From Planctomycetota bacterium (GTDB lineage: Bacteria > Planctomycetota > Planctomycetia > Isosphaerales > Isosphaeraceae): 5,393 nt of DNA. Positions 1 through 5,393 of the stretch are shown in pieces. How positions within the stretch are numbered: the stretch's first letter is position 1; each line of letters starts with the position of its first letter. The position numbers were made by a program, and so were the translations under genes. The notes below the pieces were generated by a model. The model had not been told where the DNA came from, searched no databases, and saw only the letters and a list, made by a program, of their open reading frames with translations. The DNA is taken from contig JAJYCH010000388.1 in the NCBI GenBank assembly GCA_021778575.1, positions 1-5,393 on the forward strand, written 5' to 3'.

Positions 1-915
1 GGTTACGAGAACACCATCTCGCAAGGAATCGTCAGCGCCCTGAAACGGAACGTCACGCTCTCCGACGATCAGGTCTACCGCAACTTGATCCAGACCGATG
101 CCTGCATCAACCCGGGCAATTCGGGTGGGCCGTTGATCAACATCGATGGCGAGCTGGTCGGGATCAACGTGGCAACCCGATCGGGAGCCCAGGGGATCGG
201 ATTCGCCTTGCCGATCGACGACGTCAAACGAGTCGCGACCGAGATGATGAGCACCCGGCGGTTGGCGCTGAAATGGCATGGGCTGGTCGCGAACGAAGCG
301 ATCCAGGCGGATGGTCGGCGGGTCATCCTGAGCGAAGTTCAATCCAACAGTCCGGCCGAGGCCGCCGGATTCCGGGCGGGCGACCAGGTCGTTCGGGTCG
401 GGGAATACGACGTCACGAATTCCCTCGATATCGAGCGAGGGTTGCTCGATGCCAAGCCGGGCCAGCCGACTCGGGTGGTTGTGCGGCGGGACGGTAAGAA
501 CCAGGAGATCCCGATCGACGTCCGGGCCGTGGGAAGATCAGCCCCGGCCGTCGCCAATCTCGACGCGACCGCTCAGGTCTGGCGTGCCCTCGGCCTCAAA
601 GTCACCCCGGTCGACTCGGGTTATGTCGCCGCCGCATCCCCCCAGTTGCATGGCGGCCTCTATGTGGAGTCGGTCGCGGTCGATAGTCCGGGTGCTCGGG
701 CCTCGATCTTGAAGGGGGATATCCTGGTCGGGATGAACGTGGGAAATCGCCACTGGGAGACGATCCGGCCCGACAACGTCCTGTATATTCTGCGACAGCC
801 TGAAGTCGCCCAGTCGCAATCGCTTCCCTTTTACATTGTCCGAAGCAATAGCATTCACCAGGGTTCGATGAGCATCGCCGATATCAGCCAGACGGCCGGG
901 TCGGTCAATCGTTGA
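1..915 (+). CDS. HtrA/DegP-like serine protease with two PDZ domains, 5'-truncated by the window edge
   Basis: The reading frame is open from base 1 to the TGA at 913-915, giving the last 304 residues of a longer protein. Residues 39-44 read GNSGGP, the nucleophile motif of trypsin-like HtrA proteases (Ser41). It is followed by GIGFALPID (65-73), the usual end of the protease domain. A first PDZ domain spans about 90-175, with [12 protein letters not shown] at 117-128. A second, more diverged PDZ-like domain spans about 196-292, with [12 protein letters not shown] at 229-240. The catalytic His and Asp and any signal peptide must lie upstream, outside the window. Family knowledge: HtrA proteins degrade or refold misfolded envelope proteins, using PDZ domains to bind exposed C-termini. 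Inference: a periplasmic or membrane-anchored quality-control protease. An internal TTG at 85 is not a plausible start, because homologous protease sequence continues upstream of it. The exact subtype (DegP, DegQ, DegS or a planctomycete paralogue) cannot be decided. Confidence 0.93.
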   Translation, partial: GYENTISQGIVSALKRNVTLSDDQVYRNLIQTDACINPGNSGGPLINIDGELVGINVATRSGAQGIGFALPIDDVKRVATEMMSTRRLALKWHGLVANEAIQADGRRVILSEVQSNSPAEAAGFRAGDQVVRVGEYDVTNSLDIERGLLDAKPGQPTRVVVRRDGKNQEIPIDVRAVGRSAPAVANLDATAQVWRALGLKVTPVDSGYVAAASPQLHGGLYVESVAVDSPGARASILKGDILVGMNVGNRHWETIRPDNVLYILRQPEVAQSQSLPFYIVRSNSIHQGSMSIADISQTAGSVNR

Positions 916-936
916 GTCGGACAAACGAACCCAATT

Positions 937-962
937 AGGCTCCGGTTCGATTGTCGGAGCCT
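937..962 (+). terminator. Hairpin after the protease gene, possible transcription terminator
   Basis: AGGCTCCG (937-944) and CGGAGCCT (955-962) form a perfect 8-bp stem. Two further G-U pairs can close it to a 6-base loop. It sits 22 bases after the protease stop codon, where a terminator would be expected. The downstream arm is followed by TTGAGTG rather than a run of T, so it does not meet the classical intrinsic-terminator pattern. It may be a weak terminator or an mRNA 3'-end stabilising structure. Confidence 0.5.
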
Positions 963-1028
963 TGAGTGATCGAGTAAGGTGGAGCGGTCGATCGATTCTG
1001 CCAGGAATTGCCTCCTCCGAGACTCGCC
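963..1028 (+). other. Leader region of the glycerate kinase operon
   Basis: This is the rest of the only intergenic gap, and no coding sequence is visible in it. I see no convincing -35/-10 pair and no good Shine-Dalgarno at normal spacing from the ATG at 1029. The best purine-rich stretches, AAGGTGGAG (976-984) and AGGA (1003-1006), are 44 and 22 bases upstream. CCTCCTCC (1011-1018) lies just before the start. It resembles the anti-Shine-Dalgarno end of 16S rRNA and can pair with GGTGGAG (978-984) in six of seven positions. The operon promoter is probably in this gap or in the end of the protease gene, but I cannot locate it. Confidence 0.4.
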
Positions 1029-2207
1029 ATGAAGGTGATCGTTGCCCCTGACAAATTCAAGGGGAGTCTGTCCGCGCCCGATGCCGCTCATGCACTGGCC
1101 CGTGGTGTCCTGCGGGCTGATCCCTCGGCGACCATCGATCTTGTTCCGATGGCGGATGGGGGCGAGGGGACCGTCGAGGCGCTTGTCGAGGCGACCGGCG
1201 GGAGTTATCGAGAAGTCGTGGTCACCGGGCCGCTCGGACATCCGACCGAGGCTCGCTATGGGATTCTCGGCGACGGTCGAACGGCGGTCGTCGAGATGGC
1301 TGCGGCTTCCGGGCTCGTGCTGGTCCGGCAAGCCGACCGAAACCCGCTCGAAGCCACAACCTTCGGTACCGGCGAACTGATCCTGGCGGCGATCGCCGCC
1401 GGCGTCGAGCGTTTGATCGTCGGGATCGGTGGAAGCGCCACCAATGACGGCGGGGCCGGGCTGGCTCAGGCGCTTGGCTATCAACTTCTCGACGCCTCGG
1501 GCCATCCCTTACCTCCCGGTGGCGGACCTCTCCAGGCACTCGACCGGATCATCGCTCCCGAGTTCAATCGACTTCTCGGTGTCGAGATCGCCGTCGCCTG
1601 CGACGTCGCGAATCCCCTTTGCGGGCCATCAGGAGCTTCCGCCGTCTATGGTCCCCAGAAAGGGGCGACGGCCGAAGACATTGTCGTTCTCGACCATAAT
1701 CTGGAGCACTTTGCCCGGATCATCGAGCGCGACCTGGGAGCCGATGTCGCCGGGCTACCGGGATCAGGCGCCGCTGGTGGTCTGGGTGCGGGGCTCATCG
1801 CTTTTGCCGGCGGAGCACTCGAACCAGGGGTGAGCCTCGTCATCGAAGCGGTCCGGTTGGCCGACCGATTGGCGGGCGCCGACCTCTGTTTGACGGCCGA
1901 GGGAGCCATCGATCATTCGACCGCGTTTGGCAAGACCGCCGTCGGCGTGGCCCGGCTCGCTCGATCGCTCGGATGCCCGACCCTGGCTCTGTCGGGCATG
2001 ATCGGACCCGGGGCTCAGGACGTTCTCCGCGAAGGAGTCGACGCATTCTTCAGCATCTGCCCTGGTCCGGCCACTCTGGGCGAGGCCATGAGTCACGCGC
2101 CGGATTGGCTGGAACGAGCCGGCGAGCAAGCGACCCGGGCATTCCTCGCGGGCTTCCGGCGCTCAAGATCGTGGGAAGAATCACGAGAAGGATCAACACA
2201 TGTTTGA
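1029..2207 (+). CDS. glxK: Glycerate 2-kinase (GarK/GlxK family)
   Basis: The 392-residue product matches the GarK/GlxK family (usual length about 380). It phosphorylates D-glycerate with ATP to 2-phosphoglycerate, which enters lower glycolysis; the enzyme is cytoplasmic. Visible family motifs, in order: N-terminal MKVIVAPDKFKGSLSA (1-16), MADGGEGT (41-48), FGTGEL (112-117), GIGGSATNDGGAG (132-144), CDVANPLCG (191-199), GPQKGAT (208-214), GSGAAGGLGAG (246-256) and TAEGAID (289-295) with GK at 301-302. The start is the ATG at 1029, because the family begins exactly at MKVIVAPDKFKGS. An in-frame TTG at 1008 would add seven unconserved residues. The Shine-Dalgarno is weak. It is the first gene of a four-gene run, and its last 8 bases overlap the next gene. 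One deviation is TAEGAID where many relatives have GEGRID. The symbol follows E. coli usage and does not imply a glyoxylate pathway here. Confidence 0.93.
   Translation: MKVIVAPDKFKGSLSAPDAAHALARGVLRADPSATIDLVPMADGGEGTVEALVEATGGSYREVVVTGPLGHPTEARYGILGDGRTAVVEMAAASGLVLVRQADRNPLEATTFGTGELILAAIAAGVERLIVGIGGSATNDGGAGLAQALGYQLLDASGHPLPPGGGPLQALDRIIAPEFNRLLGVEIAVACDVANPLCGPSGASAVYGPQKGATAEDIVVLDHNLEHFARIIERDLGADVAGLPGSGAAGGLGAGLIAFAGGALEPGVSLVIEAVRLADRLAGADLCLTAEGAIDHSTAFGKTAVGVARLARSLGCPTLALSGMIGPGAQDVLREGVDAFFSICPGPATLGEAMSHAPDWLERAGEQATRAFLAGFRRSRSWEESREGSTHV
2185..2192 (+). promoter_or_regulatory. Ribosome binding site of the small membrane protein gene
   Basis: GAGAAGGA ends 7 bases before the ATG at 2200. 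It is the best-spaced Shine-Dalgarno in the operon and supports the 2200 start as a real gene. It lies inside the end of the glycerate kinase coding sequence. Confidence 0.7.
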
Positions 2208-2541
2208 TACGTATCAAATTGTTAATACATCCTTTTCTGTGTTGTCGATTCTCGTCTATGTTGGCGGATTCTTTGCTTGCGTGAGCTTCCGGAAACTATC
2301 GCCGATGCTCCTGCTGGCCGCAACGGGGTTTGCCGGTCTGATCGTCTCCTCGGCCTCGGCAAGGCTCTGCACGTACCTTTTGACATCGACTTCGCCAGAT
2401 TTAGAGGTTCTGATCTACATCGCCGCGGGAGTTGTCGACGTGATTGCGAACGTCTTGCTTGTCGCGGGTCTCTGGTTTGCTCTTAACGAGATTCGTCGAC
2501 GGGTTGCACTCTCTCTGGAACCGAATCATGGCGGACGTTGA
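2200..2541 (+). CDS. Small three-helix membrane protein of unknown function
   Basis: I do not recognise this 113-residue protein. It has three hydrophobic stretches that would span a membrane: about 10-30 (LSILVYVGGFFACVSF region), 34-58 (MLLLAATGFAGLIVSSAS region) and 69-95 (VLIYIAAGVVDVIANVLLVAGLWFAL region). Positive residues RK at 31-32 and RRR at 99-101 predict the first loop and the C-terminus inside, with the N-terminus and the second loop (TSTSPDLE) outside. A good ribosome binding site sits 7 bases upstream. The ATG overlaps the glycerate kinase end by 8 bases, and its own end overlaps thiL by 14 bases, so it is embedded in the operon and probably translationally coupled. The first 80 bases or so are clearly more AT-rich than the neighbours. 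No catalytic motif or signal peptide cleavage site is evident. It could be a small inner-membrane accessory protein; no function is assigned. Confidence 0.78.
   Translation: MFDTYQIVNTSFSVLSILVYVGGFFACVSFRKLSPMLLLAATGFAGLIVSSASARLCTYLLTSTSPDLEVLIYIAAGVVDVIANVLLVAGLWFALNEIRRRVALSLEPNHGGR
2203..2218 (+). repeat. Perfect 16-base palindrome TTTGATACGTATCAAA at a gene junction
   Basis: The sequence is identical to its reverse complement over all 16 bases. It begins immediately after the start codon of the small membrane protein gene and covers the stop codon of the glycerate kinase gene (2205-2207). As DNA it has the form of a dimeric regulator's operator. As RNA it can make a 6-bp stem with an ACGU loop. 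It encodes FDTYQ, so a purely coding origin is also possible. Confidence 0.5.
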
Positions 2542-3475
2542 ACCTACCGGCGAATTCGGGCTGATCGGTTGGATTCGCGATCGATCGAAGGCAAGCGGAC
2601 GGGTGGCTCTGGGGATCGGCGACGATTGCGCGGCGCTCCGGTTCCGGGCCGGTTCGGAGGTTCTGGTCACGACCGACATGCTGATGGATGGGCGGCATTT
2701 TCGGCTCGGCGAAGCCAGTCCCGAGGCGATTGGTTACAAGGCGCTGGCGGTCAATCTGTCGGACATCGCCGCGATGGCCGGCGTCCCGGTCGCGGCGTTC
2801 GTCGCCGTGGCGTTACCGAGAGACATCGCCGTCGCGGTCGCGCAGGGATTGCTCGGTGGGATGACTCCGCTGCTGGAAAGGTTTCAGGTCAGTCTGGCGG
2901 GTGGAGACACGAACGCCTGGGACGGGCCGCTGGTGGTGACCGTGACCTTGATCGGTGAGTCGACCGTCCGGGGATCGATCCGCCGCTCGGGAGCTCGTCC
3001 GGGCGACGCAATCCTGGTGACCGGACCGCTGGGCGGAAGTTTACTCGGTCGCCATCTACATCCGTCCCCTCGGGTGGAGGAAGCCCTGACCATCCATCAG
3101 GTCGCGACGATCCACGCCATGATCGATATCTCGGATGGTCTGGCCTCCGACCTCGGCCATATCCTCGTTGAAAGTGGTGGTCTCGGCGCGACGCTTCAGG
3201 CGGTGAACATTCCGATCCACGCAGACGCTCGTCGAATGGCCGGCGACCCGCTCGAACACGCGCTACAGGATGGCGAGGACTTTGAGCTTTGCCTCACCCT
3301 CTCGCAAGACGAAGCCAATCGCTTGCTGGCCAACACACCGCCCGGCGTCGAACTTTATCAGATCGGGACCGTGGAAGCGGAACCTGGTCTGAGACTCGAA
3401 CGCCCTGACGGAACGATTCTCTCGCTCATCGGGCACGGATTCGACCACCTGGCATCCGTCCGGGTGTCGCCATGA
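2528..3475 (+). CDS. thiL: Thiamine-monophosphate kinase ThiL
   Basis: ThiL phosphorylates thiamine monophosphate with ATP to thiamine diphosphate, the last step of cofactor synthesis in many bacteria; it is a cytoplasmic dimer. The 315-residue product carries the family motifs in order: GEFGLIGWI (8-16), GDDCAAL (31-37), TTDMLMDGRHF (48-58), KALAVNLSDIAAMAG (71-85), GGDT (125-128), GARPGDAILVTGPLGGS (155-171), MIDISDGLASDLGH (198-211) and DGEDFEL (248-254). The Asp-rich metal- and phosphate-binding positions (GDD, TTD, NLSD, GGDT, ISDG) are all present. Length is normal for the family (about 310-340). The start is the ATG at 2528: the family N-terminus begins a few residues later, and TGGA (2516-2519) lies 8 bases upstream. 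An upstream TTG at 2444 would only add unrelated residues over the previous gene. The gene overlaps the small membrane protein gene by 14 bases and tsaE by 4 bases (ATGA). Confidence 0.95.
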   Translation: MADVEPTGEFGLIGWIRDRSKASGRVALGIGDDCAALRFRAGSEVLVTTDMLMDGRHFRLGEASPEAIGYKALAVNLSDIAAMAGVPVAAFVAVALPRDIAVAVAQGLLGGMTPLLERFQVSLAGGDTNAWDGPLVVTVTLIGESTVRGSIRRSGARPGDAILVTGPLGGSLLGRHLHPSPRVEEALTIHQVATIHAMIDISDGLASDLGHILVESGGLGATLQAVNIPIHADARRMAGDPLEHALQDGEDFELCLTLSQDEANRLLANTPPGVELYQIGTVEAEPGLRLERPDGTILSLIGHGFDHLASVRVSP

Positions 3476-3975
3476 AGATCCGGACCATCGACGCGAATCG
3501 AATCGAATTCGAGATCGAATCCGAGGCCGAGACCGATCAGTTTGGCCGGGCGTTGGCGGAACTGGTGGAACCGGGGCAGGTCGTCGGACTGGTCGGAACG
3601 CTGGGTGCGGGGAAAACCCGGCTCGTTCGAGCGCTGGCCGAGGCGCTGGGCGTCGATCCCGGGGCGATCGCGAGTCCGACATTTGTCCTGATCCATGAAT
3701 ATCTGGGCCGGATTCCGATCTATCACTTTGACGCCTATCGCCTCAACGATCCGGACGCCTTCGACGCGCTCGGGGCCGCGGATTACTGGAATGAAGGGCT
3801 GGGGGTTTGCCTCATCGAGTGGGCCGACCTGGTGGTGGATCGTCTGCCTCCTTCGACGTGGTGGATCAGGATCGAATTGAGAGGAGCGGTCGGACGAGCC
3901 ATCCGATTCGAGTCGTCCGAGGCGGATCGATTGGCGGCGATTCTCGATCCGCCCGGGGAATCAGCGCGGGGCTGA
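3472..3975 (+). CDS. tsaE: tRNA N6-adenosine threonylcarbamoyltransferase complex ATPase TsaE
   Basis: TsaE is the P-loop ATPase that works with TsaB and TsaD to transfer threonylcarbamoyl to A37 of ANN-decoding tRNAs (t6A); it is cytoplasmic. The 167-residue product has Walker A GTLGAGKT (42-49), SPTF (68-71), HFDAYRL (85-91) and LIEWAD (114-119), the standard series for the family (formerly YjeE). Length is slightly above the usual 150-160 because of a short N-terminal strand and a tail after about residue 155. Most homologues have GDLGAGKT; Asp is replaced by Thr43 here, while the essential Lys48 and Thr49 are kept. The ATG shares bases with the thiL stop (ATGA), so translation is probably coupled; no separate strong ribosome binding site is seen. 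TsaB and TsaD are not in the window. Its 3' end overlaps the convergent caspase-fold gene by 15 bases. Confidence 0.95.
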   Translation: MKIRTIDANRIEFEIESEAETDQFGRALAELVEPGQVVGLVGTLGAGKTRLVRALAEALGVDPGAIASPTFVLIHEYLGRIPIYHFDAYRLNDPDAFDALGAADYWNEGLGVCLIEWADLVVDRLPPSTWWIRIELRGAVGRAIRFESSEADRLAAILDPPGESARG

Positions 3976-3983
3976 ATCGAGAA
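3941..3983. terminator. Nested inverted repeat at the convergent 3' ends, possible two-way terminator
   Basis: TTCTCGAT (3941-3948) pairs perfectly with ATCGAGAA (3976-3983). Inside, TCAGC (3961-3965) pairs with GCTGA (3971-3975) around a GCGGG loop. The inner stem is exactly the 15-base overlap of the two genes, with one stop codon on each arm. There is no T-run on either side, and an unpaired stretch (3949-3960) separates the stems. It could slow or end transcription in both directions, but as a terminator it is only suggestive. Confidence 0.35.
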
Positions 3984-5393
3984 ACGGAATCTGAAGCGAG
4001 ATGGTATCGGGCAAATAACATTGGGCGTGTTGCTTTCGTCCGGTCTGCTGGAGCACGGAATCGACCACGGTTCGTTGGAAGTCGAACAGCGACATGGTGG
4101 GACCTCGTTCGCGGAACCTCGCCACGCTCCTGGCCTTCAGGACATCAAGAATTCCCTGGGCGAAAACGCGGTGACCGTCACCATTGGCGGAGCTAAAACC
4201 GTGATCGGCCGCGATGAAGGTGATGACCTTGGAATGCGACTGAAGTTGTCGGACCCATTCCTGGATATCGAGTTCCCACGCGGGATTCTTATGGTCGTGA
4301 ACCGCGTCAACGAACAGACAGACACGGCAACCCGCATCGCTCAACTCTTTCAGACGGTCGGCGAGTTCCGTTGCCGAGACCGCCGGCGGCTCCGGTTGGT
4401 CCTGGTTTGGCTCGGAGGTTGCCAGTAGGTGCTTGGAGTGGACCTCCAGGTAGTGAGATTCGATCACGACGACCACGACGTCACCCGGTCCGAGTGCCGG
4501 CGTTTGTTCCGTCTTCTTGAAGGCGTTGAATACCGAGAGGACTCGCGACCCGGTTAGCTTGCTTCCCACCAATGTCTCGGTGTGAGTCTGGCTCTTCGAA
4601 AATCCCGACCCGGTTACGGGATCGATCAGCTTGGTGGCCAGGAAGCGCGCGAGATCTTGTGCATCGTCCTCGGCGTAGGGAATCCGGGCCAGCCGATGGT
4701 CGGCGTAGTCTTCCGCGCCCAGGGCAACGATTTCGAGGCGGGACTTTCGAGCTTGTTGTGGAACTGGTGACCGGTTGTTGAGGTCGATCGGCTGGTCGCG
4801 GCGGACACCTCGCTCGTCGACCGCGACCAGGCTGACCCGGACGGACCGTTCGGTTCCGATTGGAATGGCGTTCTGTCCCTGGGTCTGCCGGACCGGCGGG
4901 ACATCTTCGGCAAGGAGATTGGCGACGATCCGGCCGTTGACCTCGACCCAGAGCCGTCTGATTCCGGCCGCCCCCTCGTGAGCGATTGCCCGATAGTTGA
5001 GCGGTAGCGTGGGCTGGGCGGCAATCAGAACTCCGTCGGCCGGAGCGGGAGCCACGGGCGTCAATTCGAGGACTGCGAGACGACTGGTCGCCGGGTCGGG
5101 CAGAGCTGGCTGAGCGAGATTGGCCGCCTGGTTCAGAGCCTCGGCCTGGATCGGGTTGGCGGAGTCGAGCAGGCGGTCGATCACGTTGGCTTGAGGGGCT
5201 CGGGGCTGGCGGAACCGGGCCTCGAACTTGTCGATCGAGTCGAATGATCCCGCCAGGAGTTGCGTGACTGACCCACGATTGGTCAGCCAGCCGAGGAACT
5301 TTCGATCGCCATCGGCCGAGCTGTCGTAATAGCCGCGTGGTGTCCAGAGAACCCAGCGACGATCGACACCCGGGAACAACGTCAAGGCCGGGG
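3961..5393 (-). CDS. Caspase-fold (peptidase C14-like) protein lacking the catalytic cysteine, 5'-truncated by the window edge
   Basis: The frame runs from the window end (codons for P, A precede the L at 5385) to the stop at 3961-3963, giving about 476 C-terminal residues; positions below count from the L codon at 5385. Residues 1-73 hold WVLWTPRGYYDSS (11-23), LGWLTNRG (31-38) and a KFEARFRQP stretch (53-61), a module I know from bacterial WD40-caspase proteins, where it ends the beta-propeller part. About 100-205 looks like an Ig-type beta domain (LWVEVNGRIV, 145-154). About 216-466 is the caspase fold: LEIVALGAEDY (217-227), IPYAEDDAQDLARFL (235-249), DVVVVVIESHYLEV (302-315) with the expected catalytic His311, LFVDAVHD (357-364) where active relatives read DACHSG, and GDGHRVFAQGIL (402-413). 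Val362 (codon 4300-4302) takes the place of the catalytic Cys, so protease activity is unlikely. Inference: a scaffold, sensor or regulatory pseudo-caspase. The N-terminal domains are outside the window. Confidence 0.85.
   Translation of the reverse strand, partial: PALTLFPGVDRRWVLWTPRGYYDSSADGDRKFLGWLTNRGSVTQLLAGSFDSIDKFEARFRQPRAPQANVIDRLLDSANPIQAEALNQAANLAQPALPDPATSRLAVLELTPVAPAPADGVLIAAQPTLPLNYRAIAHEGAAGIRRLWVEVNGRIVANLLAEDVPPVRQTQGQNAIPIGTERSVRVSLVAVDERGVRRDQPIDLNNRSPVPQQARKSRLEIVALGAEDYADHRLARIPYAEDDAQDLARFLATKLIDPVTGSGFSKSQTHTETLVGSKLTGSRVLSVFNAFKKTEQTPALGPGDVVVVVIESHYLEVHSKHLLATSEPNQDQPEPPAVSATELADRLKELSDAGCRVCLFVDAVHDHKNPAWELDIQEWVRQLQSHSKVITFIAADHGFSSANGDGHRVFAQGILDVLKARSVARFRERGPTMSLFDFQRTVVDSVLQQTGRKQHAQCYLPDTISLQIPFLDSAPR

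Noticed and set aside
962..990. TTGAGT at 962-967 as a -35 promoter element
   Set aside because: No acceptable -10 element lies at 16-18 bases downstream (the bases there are GC-rich), so the promoter call is not supported.
1008..1028. TTG at 1008 as the glycerate kinase start
   Set aside because: It would add MPPPRLA before the conserved family N-terminus MKVIVAPDKF, and AGGA is only one base upstream of the TTG, too close to serve it.
855..1505. A 216-codon open frame on the minus strand across the intergenic gap and the start of glycerate kinase
   Set aside because: It is antisense to a well-supported gene, its composition is rich in Arg/Gly/Asp as expected of a GC-rich shadow frame, and it shows no recognisable motif.
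2444..2527. An N-terminally longer ThiL starting at TTG 2444
   Set aside because: The added 28 residues overlap the membrane protein gene out of frame and match nothing in the ThiL family; the ATG at 2528 gives the normal N-terminus.
3484..3535. Repeated GAATCG/GAATTCG units at the start of tsaE as a regulatory or tandem repeat
   Set aside because: They are short and imperfect, and are explained by the Ile/Glu/Arg-rich coding sequence; GATCG/GAATCG words are common throughout the window.
4021..4428. A 135-codon open frame on the plus strand opposite the caspase-fold gene
   Set aside because: The minus-strand frame carries clear domain signatures over the same bases; the plus-strand product shows none and is a shadow.
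5383..5385. TTG at 5385 as the true start of the caspase-fold gene
   Set aside because: The frame stays open to the window edge, and the WVLWTP.GYY segment is normally internal in its relatives, so the gene more likely begins beyond 5393.
3961..5393. Part of a defence island or caspase-based abortive infection system
   Set aside because: Only one caspase-fold gene is visible, it lacks the nucleophile, and the one neighbour in view is a housekeeping gene; no sensor, effector or nuclease partner is in the window.

Overview
The window is GC-rich (roughly 60-65 % by eye), densely packed bacterial DNA. It looks like Planctomycetota, probably near the Isosphaeraceae. That placement is inferred from three things: the style of the two-PDZ trypsin-like protease, a large caspase-fold protein with a 'WVLWTP.GYY' module, and codon use dominated by C/G-ending codons. 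No rRNA or marker gene confirms it. I see no mobile element, CRISPR array, tRNA or integration scar.

Layout: (1) 1-915 (+) is the C-terminal part of an HtrA/DegP-like serine protease whose start lies before the window. (2) 916-1028 is the only real intergenic gap. It holds a hairpin that may end the protease transcript, and the leader of the next operon. (3) 1029-3975 (+) is a tight four-gene run in which every junction overlaps: glycerate 2-kinase, an unrecognised 113-residue three-helix membrane protein, thiamine-monophosphate kinase (thiL), and the t6A-synthesis ATPase tsaE. The overlaps are 8, 14 and 4 bases, which suggests one transcript with translational coupling. (4) 3961-5393 (-) is the C-terminal part of a caspase-fold (peptidase C14-like) protein. 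It converges on tsaE, and the two 3' ends share 15 bases.

The operon products do not form one obvious pathway. Glycerate kinase feeds glycerate into glycolysis, ThiL makes thiamine diphosphate, and TsaE supports the universal tRNA t6A modification. They share a housekeeping character and, at most, a common expression level. The membrane protein between them is the only operon member without a recognisable role.

The points most worth a second look are: the caspase-fold protein, which keeps the histidine regions but has valine where the catalytic cysteine should be (a probable pseudo-caspase); the small membrane protein, with its AT-rich start and a perfect 16-base palindrome just after its start codon; and the symmetrical hairpin formed exactly by the overlapping convergent stops. 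I found no convincing evidence for a wholly new multi-gene system.
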